Source of the DNA: JBDSTZ01 sp039927975
GTDB taxonomy: Bacteria; Pseudomonadota; Gammaproteobacteria; Burkholderiales; Burkholderiaceae_D
DNA length: 11,093 bases
Direction: 5' to 3'
NCBI GenBank assembly: GCA_039927975.1
Contig: JBDSTZ010000212.1
Coordinates: forward strand, 1-11,093
A model generated the notes under the pieces. It did no database searches. It was not told where the DNA came from and saw only the letters and a program-made list of their open reading frames with translations. This document shows, piece after piece, positions 1 through 5,137 of the stretch (position 1 is its first letter; the number at the start of each line of letters is the position of its first letter). Made by a program: the position numbers and the translations under genes.

Positions 1-36
1 GGCGGCGTATTCGAGGTCGGAGAAACTCTTTTGCAT
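1..36 (-). CDS. IS5-family transposase, first 12 residues only
   Basis: An ATG on the minus strand at 36-34 opens MQKSFSDLEYAA before the window ends. That start is typical of IS5-family DDE transposases, which continue with a basic segment and a 'PW' motif that cannot be seen here. Twelve residues are little to go on, but the IS-like end and CTAA target just upstream agree. Whether the gene is intact cannot be judged. Confidence 0.6.
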   Translation of the reverse strand, partial: MQKSFSDLEYAA

Positions 37-70
37 GATCGATGGCAGGCGGTGAACGTACCGATATTGT

Positions 71-99
71 CTCAGGTCGGCCCGCTGGCGGGAACTGAG
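71..99 (-). other. Nested hairpin in the IS leader upstream of the transposase start
   Basis: CTCAG (71-75) pairs with CTGAG (95-99), and inside it CCCGC (81-85) pairs with GCGGG (88-92). The structure lies between the IS end and the transposase ATG. In other insertion sequences such leader hairpins block translation from read-through transcripts; that role is only inferred here. Confidence 0.4.
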
Positions 100-137
100 G
101 TGGGCGAATAAATCAGTGTTTCCCTAAGTGATATCCA

Positions 138-151
138 GGATATCGGTATCC
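138..151. promoter_or_regulatory. LacI-type operator-like palindrome (12-base core 139-150)
   Basis: GGATATCGGTATCC is palindromic around a central CG except for one pair, and resembles the GATATCGATATC site upstream of repressor 1. Its centre lies 62 bases, about six helical turns, from the site at 200-213. It may control the small exported protein at 310. It is weaker than the operators near the receptor. Confidence 0.4.
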
Positions 152-164
152 CTGATTCACCCAT

Positions 165-191
165 GAAATTTTGCGTAAAAGACAAAATTTC
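165..191. repeat. AT-rich perfect inverted repeat
   Basis: GAAATTTTG (165-173) and CAAAATTTC (183-191) form perfect 9-base arms around a 9-base spacer. The repeat lies between the two operator-like sites upstream of the small exported protein. No T-tract follows closely on either strand, so a terminator is unlikely. A second regulator's binding site is possible. Confidence 0.45.
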
Positions 192-199
192 GTCATTCT

Positions 200-213
200 T
201 GTTAACGATAACA
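200..213. promoter_or_regulatory. Hybrid LacI-type operator upstream of the small exported protein
   Basis: TGTTAACGATAACA is palindromic around a central CG except for the bases next to the CG. One half has the AACG form seen upstream of repressor 3; the other has the CGAT form seen upstream of the receptor. It lies about 70 bases upstream of the -10-like box at 284-289. Confidence 0.5.
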
Positions 214-283
214 GGGTACACTTTTCCTTGAGTTGGACACCGAAGTTATTGTCTGACTTGTCTTGGTCACCAGACCTTTTGTT

Positions 284-289
284 TATAAT
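284..289 (+). promoter_or_regulatory. Consensus -10 box for the small exported protein
   Basis: TATAAT matches the sigma-70 -10 consensus exactly. Possible -35 boxes are poor: TTGTCT at 258-263 gives a spacer of 20, TTGGTC at 263-268 one of 15. Transcription would begin near 296, inside the Shine-Dalgarno, leaving a very short leader, so the true start may use another promoter. Confidence 0.4.
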
Positions 290-294
290 AATTT

Positions 295-301
295 AAGGAG
301 G
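295..301 (+). promoter_or_regulatory. Strong Shine-Dalgarno fixing a TTG start
   Basis: AAGGAGG ends 8 bases before the TTG at 310. This near-perfect ribosome binding site, followed by a good signal peptide, makes the non-ATG start convincing. Confidence 0.75.
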
Positions 302-309
302 GAAGCAAC

Positions 310-591
310 TTGAAAAACCTGAAATTCCTGCTGTGCACTGCCCTGATTGGCTTGAGCGGCGCGGCGAGTGCCAGTACCCTGTATCACCCATACACTTACA
401 CGGAAAATGGCGTCCAGAAGGTCGGTTGCGGCGCAAGCCGCTGGTATATGCCATACAGCGATTATTACGATAATGACGTGATCTACGATAACCAAACCTA
501 TTACTCCTGGGATGGCTACGGAATCAAGAGTCTATACTGTTCCAACGGCACGATTACCTATTATTCCGACTACTATCTGGGGGCGCTCTAA
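310..591 (+). CDS. Small exported tyrosine-rich protein, unknown family
   Basis: This 93-residue protein starts at a TTG behind a strong Shine-Dalgarno. Residues 1-21 form a clear Sec signal peptide: Lys at 2 and 5, a hydrophobic core, and an Ala-Ser-Ala cleavage motif. The mature part, about 72 residues, holds 16 tyrosines, many in pairs (YY), with Asp, Ser and Asn, and two cysteines (in VGCG and LYCS) that could form a disulfide in the periplasm or outside the cell. I recognise no family and assign no function. The gene is clearly less GC-rich than the sugar genes and lies between an IS5-like end and an IS4-family relic, so it may be acquired DNA. The upstream region carries two LacI-operator-like palindromes, which could tie it to the sugar regulon. 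The signal peptide and binding site make a real gene likely. Confidence 0.7.
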   Translation: MKNLKFLLCTALIGLSGAASASTLYHPYTYTENGVQKVGCGASRWYMPYSDYYDNDVIYDNQTYYSWDGYGIKSLYCSNGTITYYSDYYLGAL

Positions 592-670
592 TAATTGACC
601 AGCTTCACACCGAAGCGATTTCTTGTCCGGAATGCGGTAACCCGGCAATCTTCTGATTGAGGCCAAGGGT

Positions 671-702
671 GGATCGACACTGTGATAGTGTTGCGTCGAT
701 CC
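671..702. repeat. Inverted repeat at the broken end of the IS4-family relic
   Basis: GGATCGAC (671-678) pairs with GTCGATCC (695-702); alternatively ACACT (677-681) pairs with AGTGT (687-691). It lies about 80 bases after the stop of the small exported gene and just where recognisable transposase coding ends. No T-tract follows. It might mark a deletion junction or act as a weak transcript end. Confidence 0.35.
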
Positions 703-704
703 GC

Positions 705-1078
705 CTGATCGGTCCGAGCCCATCGCCTGCCGCCCGCCAATTCAGTTTGATCGTATCCTGCAGGCACATAATGACCGCTTGCGCCGCCATTCTTTGCGTT
801 ATCTGTTGCCAACGTGACTAAAGAATTGCGCGCCAATCCACGCTGGCGTTGTCGAAGAAGCGGTACGCTGCCATCATCTCGCCCCATCCATTGCTGCCTT
901 GGGCACGCTGACCGCCGATGCTGTCGCCATGCTCTCCATCAGTCCTCGCTCGCCAATTCAGGCGCGCATCGACCAGGTCGCGTTGTGCGAATTCTGTTGC
1001 TGTCCAAGCCGTCGATCCGATTGCCGGCAAGTCATGGAACGGAAGCGAGTTTTTCAACGGCGGCTGGCGTTCAGTCAT
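705..1078 (-). pseudogene. Decayed IS4-family (Tn5/IS50-like) transposase, N-terminal part
   Basis: From the ATG at 1078 the minus strand encodes an N-terminal region typical of IS4-family transposases: TEFAQRDLVDARLNWRA, then GWGEMMAAYRFFDN and VDWRAIL. An in-frame TAG (820-818) follows. The same frame continues with RWQQITQRMAAQ and VIMCLQDTIKLN, ending in GLGP near 710. The Asp of LQDT would be the first catalytic Asp of the DDE triad. The second Asp, the Glu and the whole C-terminal half are absent, since similarity stops near 710. The stop and the truncation make this a dead fragment. Family assignment rests on motif recognition. No terminal inverted repeat or target duplication was found, so the outer limits are approximate. 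Confidence 0.7.
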
Positions 1079-1089
1079 ACTTGTATGAC
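1074..1089. promoter_or_regulatory. GTCATAC-TT-GTATGAC palindrome
   Basis: Perfect 7-base arms (1074-1080 and 1083-1089) surround a 2-base centre. An overlapping imperfect palindrome, ACTTGTATGACGAGT (1079-1093), has the spacing of GntR/FadR-type operators. It sits at the 5' edge of the transposase relic, past the end of repressor 1. No T-tract follows on the repressor 1 side, so a terminator is unlikely. It may be an orphan operator left by the insertion. Confidence 0.4.
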
Positions 1090-1114
1090 GAGTTACGTTT
1101 AAGCCCGATACCCT

Positions 1115-2152
1115 TTAACCCAGCGGCCCGGTCGAGTCGCGCACTTCGAGCGTGTAAGGCATCAAGCGGTGTTGGGGCTGCGGCGCCCGCCCGGCGCGGC
1201 GCTCGCGGATCTGTTCAAGCACCATGTCGACCGCATTACGCGCCAGGTCGGAAATGGGCTGGCGGATGGTGGTCAGTTCCGGCCACACCGTTGTCGCCAC
1301 CGGCGTATCGTCGAAGCCGCAGATCGCCAGGTCGTCCGGCAAATGCAGGTGCAGCCCGTGCGCCACCGCCACCGCGGCAGCCGCCATGTCGTCGTTGCTG
1401 GCGAAGATCGCGGTGGGACGGGTCGGCTGCGACAGCAGTTCGCGCGCCGCCATCAGGCCCGAGCGGTAGGTGAACATGCCGTGCGCGATGCGGTCCACCG
1501 ACACCGGCAGTTTGGCCTCCTCCATGACATCCCTGAAGGCCTTGTAGCGCAACTGGGCCGGCGTGTGCTCCGGGTCGCCCTTGATGAAGCCGATGTCCGT
1601 GTGGCCGAGCGAGATCAGGTACTCGGTCATGGTGCGCGCGCCCGCGTAATCGTCGATCCGCACGGCCGACACGCTGCTCGCCGGGCGCGCCGTCGCCACC
1701 GCCACGAACGGCATCGCCAGCTGTTCGAGGTGCTTGAGCGCGGGCGGCGAATCGCACAGCGGCGGCGGCACCAGCACGCCGTCGACGCCGAGGGCGATCA
1801 ACTTGTCGATGGTGGCGCGCTGACTTCCCATGTCCTCGCAGTGCGCCATCACCAGCTCGGCCCCGTTCAAACTGCATTGCGCGGTGGCGCCGGCCAGGAA
1901 GGCGCTTTGAAACGCCGCGCTCGGGTTGCTGTACAACAGACCCACGCGCAGCGCGCCGATGCGCGCCGCGCGCGCGGCCACGTTGACCTGGTAGTTCATG
2001 CGTTCCATCACCAGCAGGACCTTGGCGCGCGTGGTCGGACTGACATGGTTGCGCCCGTTGATGACCCGCGACACCGTCATGGGCGAGACGCCGGCCTCGC
2101 GCGCCACGTCATACAAGGTTGTACTGCCGCGTTCGTTCTCGTTGTTTTCCAT
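1115..2152 (-). CDS. LacI-family transcriptional repressor 1
   Basis: This 345-residue protein has the normal length and order of a LacI/GalR repressor. The N-terminal helix-turn-helix is TLYDVAREAGVSPMTVSRVIN, split here as TLYDVAREAGV and SPMTVSRVIN. A hinge (NVAARAAR) follows, then a periplasmic-binding-protein-like effector domain with GLLYSNPS, PPPLCDS, FIKGDPEHTPA, MFTYRSG, IFASNDDMAAA and CGFDDTP. The hinge has Ala where LacI Leu56 or PurR Leu54 inserts into the operator. The ATG at 2152 is preferred because it gives the same N-terminal length as repressor 2; an in-frame TTG at 2176 would add eight residues. Neither has a good Shine-Dalgarno. The gene is divergent from the symporter, and a perfect palindrome (2193-2204) lies 41 bases upstream, so it probably represses itself and the symporter. 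The inducer is unknown. Confidence 0.93.
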   Translation of the reverse strand: MENNENERGSTTLYDVAREAGVSPMTVSRVINGRNHVSPTTRAKVLLVMERMNYQVNVAARAARIGALRVGLLYSNPSAAFQSAFLAGATAQCSLNGAELVMAHCEDMGSQRATIDKLIALGVDGVLVPPPLCDSPPALKHLEQLAMPFVAVATARPASSVSAVRIDDYAGARTMTEYLISLGHTDIGFIKGDPEHTPAQLRYKAFRDVMEEAKLPVSVDRIAHGMFTYRSGLMAARELLSQPTRPTAIFASNDDMAAAAVAVAHGLHLHLPDDLAICGFDDTPVATTVWPELTTIRQPISDLARNAVDMVLEQIRERRAGRAPQPQHRLMPYTLEVRDSTGPLG

Positions 2153-2192
2153 AGGGCCGGAGGTTGGGGAGGTCAAGGCCGGGCGGCCAAGT

Positions 2193-2204
2193 GATATCGA
2201 TATC
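2193..2204. promoter_or_regulatory. Perfect LacI-type operator between repressor 1 and symporter
   Basis: GATATCGATATC is a perfect 12-base palindrome centred on CG, as expected for LacI-family operators. It lies in the 208-base divergent gap. TAGAAT on the minus strand (2214-2209) could be the repressor 1 -10 box, placing the operator at its transcription start. Confidence 0.6.
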
Positions 2205-2261
2205 TTACATTCTACCCCAGTTTGCCGTTATCCCGGGCGGCCCCGGCGATCTTTCCAAGCC

Positions 2262-2286
2262 CTTGTAAACACTGTACTGTTACAAG
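2262..2286. promoter_or_regulatory. CTTGTAA-N11-TTACAAG inverted repeat upstream of symporter
   Basis: Perfect 7-base arms (2262-2268, 2280-2286) lie 75 bases before the symporter ATG. They are unlike the CG-centred operators elsewhere in the window, so a different regulator, or an mRNA leader structure, is possible. I see no clear symporter promoter around it. Confidence 0.35.
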
Positions 2287-2360
2287 CGTCGGGCGAATGC
2301 CTGCGGGGCCGCACCGCGTTCGATAGCCGCCATCCGCGCTCGCGCCGCTAACAGGCCACT

Positions 2361-3599
2361 ATGACCAGCAAGCAGTTCCATTACAGTTTCCTGTGCAGCT
2401 ACATGTTCGGGTATTTTTTCGCCCAAGCGATGAGCGTGTCGCTACTGGCCCTGTGGCTGCGCGACATCCTGCACCTGAACGGGGCTGACACCGGCATCGT
2501 ATTCGCCGCCAACTTCGCGGCCGCCATCTGTTCGCAGCCGCTCTACGGCCTGATATCCGACAAGGTCGGCATGCGCAAGCATATCCTGTGGACCGTGGCG
2601 ATCCTGACCCTGCTGTCCGGGCCCTTCCTGGTGCACGTCTACAGTCCGCTGCTGCGCCACCACCTGATGCTGGGCGCGACGCTGGGCGCCATCTATCTCG
2701 GCATCACCTACATCTCCGGCGGTTACGCGGTCGAATCGTATGTCGACAGGATCAGCCGCGCGCACGGCTTCGAGTACAGCCGGGTGCGCATGTTCGGCTC
2801 GCTCGGCTTCGCCACCGCCGCCAGCTTCAGCGGGCGCCTGTTCAACGCCGACCCGGGCATCAACTTCTACCTCGCCTCGGCCGCCGGCCTGGCGCTGGTG
2901 GCGCTGCTGGCGCTGTGGCGGGCGCCGGCGACGGCCACGCCCGCCGTCGAGCCGCCGCGCGTGCGCACGGTGGACGCCCTCGGCGTCCTGCGCGACAAGC
3001 ACTTCTGGCGCTTCATGTTTTTCGTGCTGACGGTGACGAATGTCTACCTGGTGTTCGAACTGCAGTTCGCCGCCTATTTCGCCTCGCTGTTCCCGACCAG
3101 GGAGGAAGGCGCGGCCATGTACGGCTATCTCAATTCGGTGCAGATCTTCCTCGAGGCGCTCGGGCTGTTCCTGGCGCCGCTGCTGGTCAGGCGCATCGGC
3201 GCCAAGAACGGCCTGCTGCTTGCCGGCGCCGTCATGCTGATCCGGATCGCCGGCGCCGGCCTGTCGGTCGGCCCGGTGTCGATCTCCTGCATGCGCTTGC
3301 TGCACTCGGTCGAGATGCCGATCATCCTGGTGTCGGTGTTCCGCTACATCGCCTGCCACTTCGAGCACCGCCTCGCTTCCACCGTCTACATGGTGGGCTG
3401 GAGCTTCGGCCATTCGATCTGCCTGGTCCTGCTCTCCCCGCTGATCGGCCAGTGCTACGACCTGATTGGCTTTCAGGGAGTGTATCTGTCGCTGGCGGCC
3501 ATCGGCCTGGTGTTCCTGATCCTGTCGGTGTGGGTTCTCGAAGACACACCGGCCGAGATCTCCGCCGCCGGCGCCAGCGTCGCGCCGACCGGCCGCTGA
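2361..3599 (+). CDS. LacY/CscB-like oligosaccharide:proton symporter (MFS, OHS family)
   Basis: This 412-residue inner-membrane protein aligns by eye along its length with E. coli LacY and CscB (TC 2.A.1.5), with 12 membrane helices. It has the MFS loop 2-3 motif (GLISDKVGMRK, residues 63-73) and counterparts of LacY Glu126 (E125), Arg144 (R143), Arg302 (R295), Lys319 (R312), His322 (H315) and Glu325 (E318), so sugar/proton symport is likely. The LacY Asp237-Lys358 charge pair is replaced by L230 and H351, Asp240 by E233, and Glu269 by I262; E265 in LNSVQIFLEA matches CscB instead. The substrate is probably a di- or oligosaccharide other than lactose. The ATG has a weak ACAGG site 5 bases upstream. 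The gene is divergent from repressor 1 and convergent with repressor 2 (33-base gap). Confidence 0.9.
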   Translation: MTSKQFHYSFLCSYMFGYFFAQAMSVSLLALWLRDILHLNGADTGIVFAANFAAAICSQPLYGLISDKVGMRKHILWTVAILTLLSGPFLVHVYSPLLRHHLMLGATLGAIYLGITYISGGYAVESYVDRISRAHGFEYSRVRMFGSLGFATAASFSGRLFNADPGINFYLASAAGLALVALLALWRAPATATPAVEPPRVRTVDALGVLRDKHFWRFMFFVLTVTNVYLVFELQFAAYFASLFPTREEGAAMYGYLNSVQIFLEALGLFLAPLLVRRIGAKNGLLLAGAVMLIRIAGAGLSVGPVSISCMRLLHSVEMPIILVSVFRYIACHFEHRLASTVYMVGWSFGHSICLVLLSPLIGQCYDLIGFQGVYLSLAAIGLVFLILSVWVLEDTPAEISAAGASVAPTGR

Positions 3600-3632
3600 A
3601 GCCGCGCGCGGCGGCCGACTAAGCAATCACGT

Positions 3633-4685
3633 TCACGCGCTCGCCCTCGCGCCCGTCGACGAGGACAGGCGCGGCACCACCTTGTGCGGCAGCAGCCGGT
3701 GTTCGACCACGCCCGGCTGCTGCTTGCGCAGTCGGACGATCTGCTTGTACATCAGCTCGATCGCCACCTGCCCCATCTCGCCGATCGGCTGGTGCACGGT
3801 GGTCAGGTTCGGCCACACCGTCGTCGCCAGCGGCGTGTCGTCGAATCCGCACACCGCCAGGTCGCCCGGAATGTCGAGCCGCAGGCCGTGGGCCACCGCC
3901 ACCACCGCCGCCGCCATGTCGTCGTTGCAGGCGAAAATGGCGCTCGGCCGCGACTCCTGCTCGAGCAATTCGCGCGCCGCCGTCAAGCCGGAGCGGTAGG
4001 TGAACATGCCGTCGACGATCCGACCGGGCGCCACCTCCAGGCCGGCTTCGCGCATCGCGTCGAGGAAGGCTTGATGGCGCAGCGTGGCCGGCGTGTGCTT
4101 GGGATCGCCCTTGATGAAGGCGATGTCGCGGTGGCCGAGCGCAAGCAGGTGGCGCACCATCGCCATGGCGCCCTGGTAATCGTCGATATGAACGGCCGAG
4201 GTCGCCTTGACCGGGCGCGCGGTCGCCACCGCCACCACCGGCAACCCTAGCTCGGCCAGCAAGTTCAGCACCGGACGCGAATCGCACAGTGGCGGCGTCA
4301 GCAGAACGCCATTCGCGCCGCTCTCGACCAGCCGGTCGACGGCCGCGCGCCAACCGCGCTGTCCCTCGCATTTTTCCATGATCAGCTGTGCGCCGCTGGA
4401 GGCGCACGCGTCCATCGCGCCGATCATGAAGGCGCTCAGGAAGCCGACGCTCGGATTGCTGTAGAGCAGGCCGATGCGCATGCTGCCCACGCGCGCCGCG
4501 CGGGCGGCCACATTGACTTCGTATTTCAGCTTGGCGATGGCGGCGTTGACGCGATCGCGCGTACCGTCGCTGACGCGCTTGCTGTTATTGATCACCCGCG
4601 AAACGGTCATCGGTGACACCTCGGCCAGGCGCGCCACATCGTACAGGGTCGCGTCAGGCAGGATTTGCTTGGGTTTATCAGTCAT
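3633..4685 (-). CDS. LacI-family transcriptional repressor 2, paralogue of repressor 1
   Basis: This 350-residue LacI/GalR repressor has a helix-turn-helix (TLYDVARLAEV, SPMTVSRVIN), the hinge NVAARAAR and an effector domain with GLLYSNPS, TPPLCDS, FIKGDPKHTPA, MFTYRSG, IFACNDDMAAA and CGFDDTP. By eye it is roughly 60 % identical to repressor 1, including the recognition helix and the unusual Ala-for-Leu hinge, so the two may bind the same or overlapping operators while sensing related sugars. The C-terminal tail is Ser/Ala-rich and unlike repressor 1. The start ATG agrees in position with repressor 1, though its Shine-Dalgarno is weak. It is convergent with the symporter and divergent from repressor 3. 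A hybrid operator (4882-4893) lies about 200 bases upstream. The pair flanking the transporter suggests a duplication. Confidence 0.93.
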   Translation of the reverse strand: MTDKPKQILPDATLYDVARLAEVSPMTVSRVINNSKRVSDGTRDRVNAAIAKLKYEVNVAARAARVGSMRIGLLYSNPSVGFLSAFMIGAMDACASSGAQLIMEKCEGQRGWRAAVDRLVESGANGVLLTPPLCDSRPVLNLLAELGLPVVAVATARPVKATSAVHIDDYQGAMAMVRHLLALGHRDIAFIKGDPKHTPATLRHQAFLDAMREAGLEVAPGRIVDGMFTYRSGLTAARELLEQESRPSAIFACNDDMAAAVVAVAHGLRLDIPGDLAVCGFDDTPLATTVWPNLTTVHQPIGEMGQVAIELMYKQIVRLRKQQPGVVEHRLLPHKVVPRLSSSTGARASA

Positions 4686-4881
4686 CGCTCATACCGGACC
4701 TTGTCAGGCCAGCCGGAAAGGTAAAGGGAAACATCCGTTTGTTCGACGGCGGCCGCGATCTGCCGGCCTTGCCCGCCATGCCCGCCATCGGCCGTGAAGC
4801 CTGGCGCGTCGGCGTCGCGCGCCGCAACGGCCCGCGTCAGCGGTCTTTGCGCCAACCGCCGTAGCGACCGCAGACTCGATG

Positions 4882-4893
4882 GTTAACGATACC
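4882..4893. promoter_or_regulatory. Hybrid LacI-type operator upstream of repressor 2
   Basis: GTTAACGATACC differs from the receptor operator core at 6824-6835 by one base. Its left half is the AACG type and its right half the CGATACC type. It lies 197 bases upstream of repressor 2, and may serve repressor 2, repressor 3 or both. Confidence 0.45.
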
Positions 4894-4977
4894 ACTTTTG
4901 TAAGGACGCCATCAAGAATTAATCGGGGGCGCAATGGAAAAGCCTGTTCCGCCCGTACCTGAGGGCGAAATAGGCCA

Positions 4978-5017
4978 CAGGGCGCAGTTTTTTCCGCCAG
5001 GAAGTGCGCCCTGGCGG
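4978..5017. other. Two overlapping, mutually exclusive hairpins
   Basis: CAGGGCGCA (4978-4986) pairs with TGCGCCCTG (5005-5013), while CCGCCAG (4994-5000) pairs with CTGGCGG (5011-5017). Both cannot form together. They lie upstream of the -10 box at 5030, where the -35 region should be. No T-tract follows on either strand, so they are not ordinary terminators. Confidence 0.35.
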
Positions 5018-5029
5018 GCAAAATCCGCC

Positions 5030-5048
5030 TATAATTGGTAACGTTACC
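5030..5048 (+). promoter_or_regulatory. Repressor 3 promoter -10 box with overlapping perfect operator
   Basis: TATAAT (5030-5035) is followed two bases later by GGTAACGTTACC (5037-5048), a perfect 12-base palindrome centred on CG. The predicted transcription start falls inside the operator, the classic layout for repression. No good -35 box is seen. Repressor 3 is the likely ligand, giving autoregulation. Confidence 0.65.
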
Positions 5049-5089
5049 CCTTTCAAGGCCAGTTTGCTGTTGATGGCCAAGGCTAGCCG

Positions 5090-5103
5090 TGCTAACGTTA
5101 ACA
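5090..5103. promoter_or_regulatory. Second AACGTT-type operator before repressor 3
   Basis: TGCTAACGTTAACA is palindromic around its CG except for one pair. Its centre lies 54 bases, about five helical turns, downstream of the operator at 5037-5048, which would suit co-operative binding or a small loop. Confidence 0.5.
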
Positions 5104-5137
5104 GGTTCGCAACCCGCCGGTATCGCTCGACGCACCA

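Larger units (their letters stand above)
1..123 (-). mobile_element. End of an IS5-family insertion sequence, cut by the window edge
   Basis: The minus strand read from 123 downward begins AGGGAAACACTG after the outermost bases, then an untranslated leader, then a transposase start at 36. The boundary is placed at about 123 because it is followed by CTAA (124-127), which fits the 4-base YTAR-type target duplication known for many IS5 elements. The matching copy would lie outside the window, so the boundary is an inference. The leader contains a nested hairpin (71-99). The opposite end and most of the transposase are not visible. Confidence 0.65.
4686..5137. other. Divergent regulatory region between repressors 2 and 3
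   Basis: This 452-base gap has no convincing gene. From left to right it holds a GC-rich stretch with nothing I recognise (4690-4860), a hybrid operator (4882-4893), two competing hairpins (4978-5013 and 4994-5017), a -10 box (5030-5035), a perfect operator (5037-5048) and a second operator (5090-5103). Confidence 0.6.

Noticed and set aside
588..653. Short frame reading SCPECGNPAIF, like half a zinc ribbon
   Set aside because: It has one Cys-x2-Cys pair only, no start codon or ribosome binding site, and stops immediately.
814..1473. Long plus-strand frame over the transposase relic and the end of repressor 1
   Set aside because: It is antisense to two recognisable coding regions and its translation is low-complexity Arg/Pro/Ala.
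3601..3612. GC-only palindrome between the convergent symporter and repressor 2
   Set aside because: GCCGCGCGCGGC can form only a short stem with almost no loop and no T-tract follows, so I do not call it a terminator.
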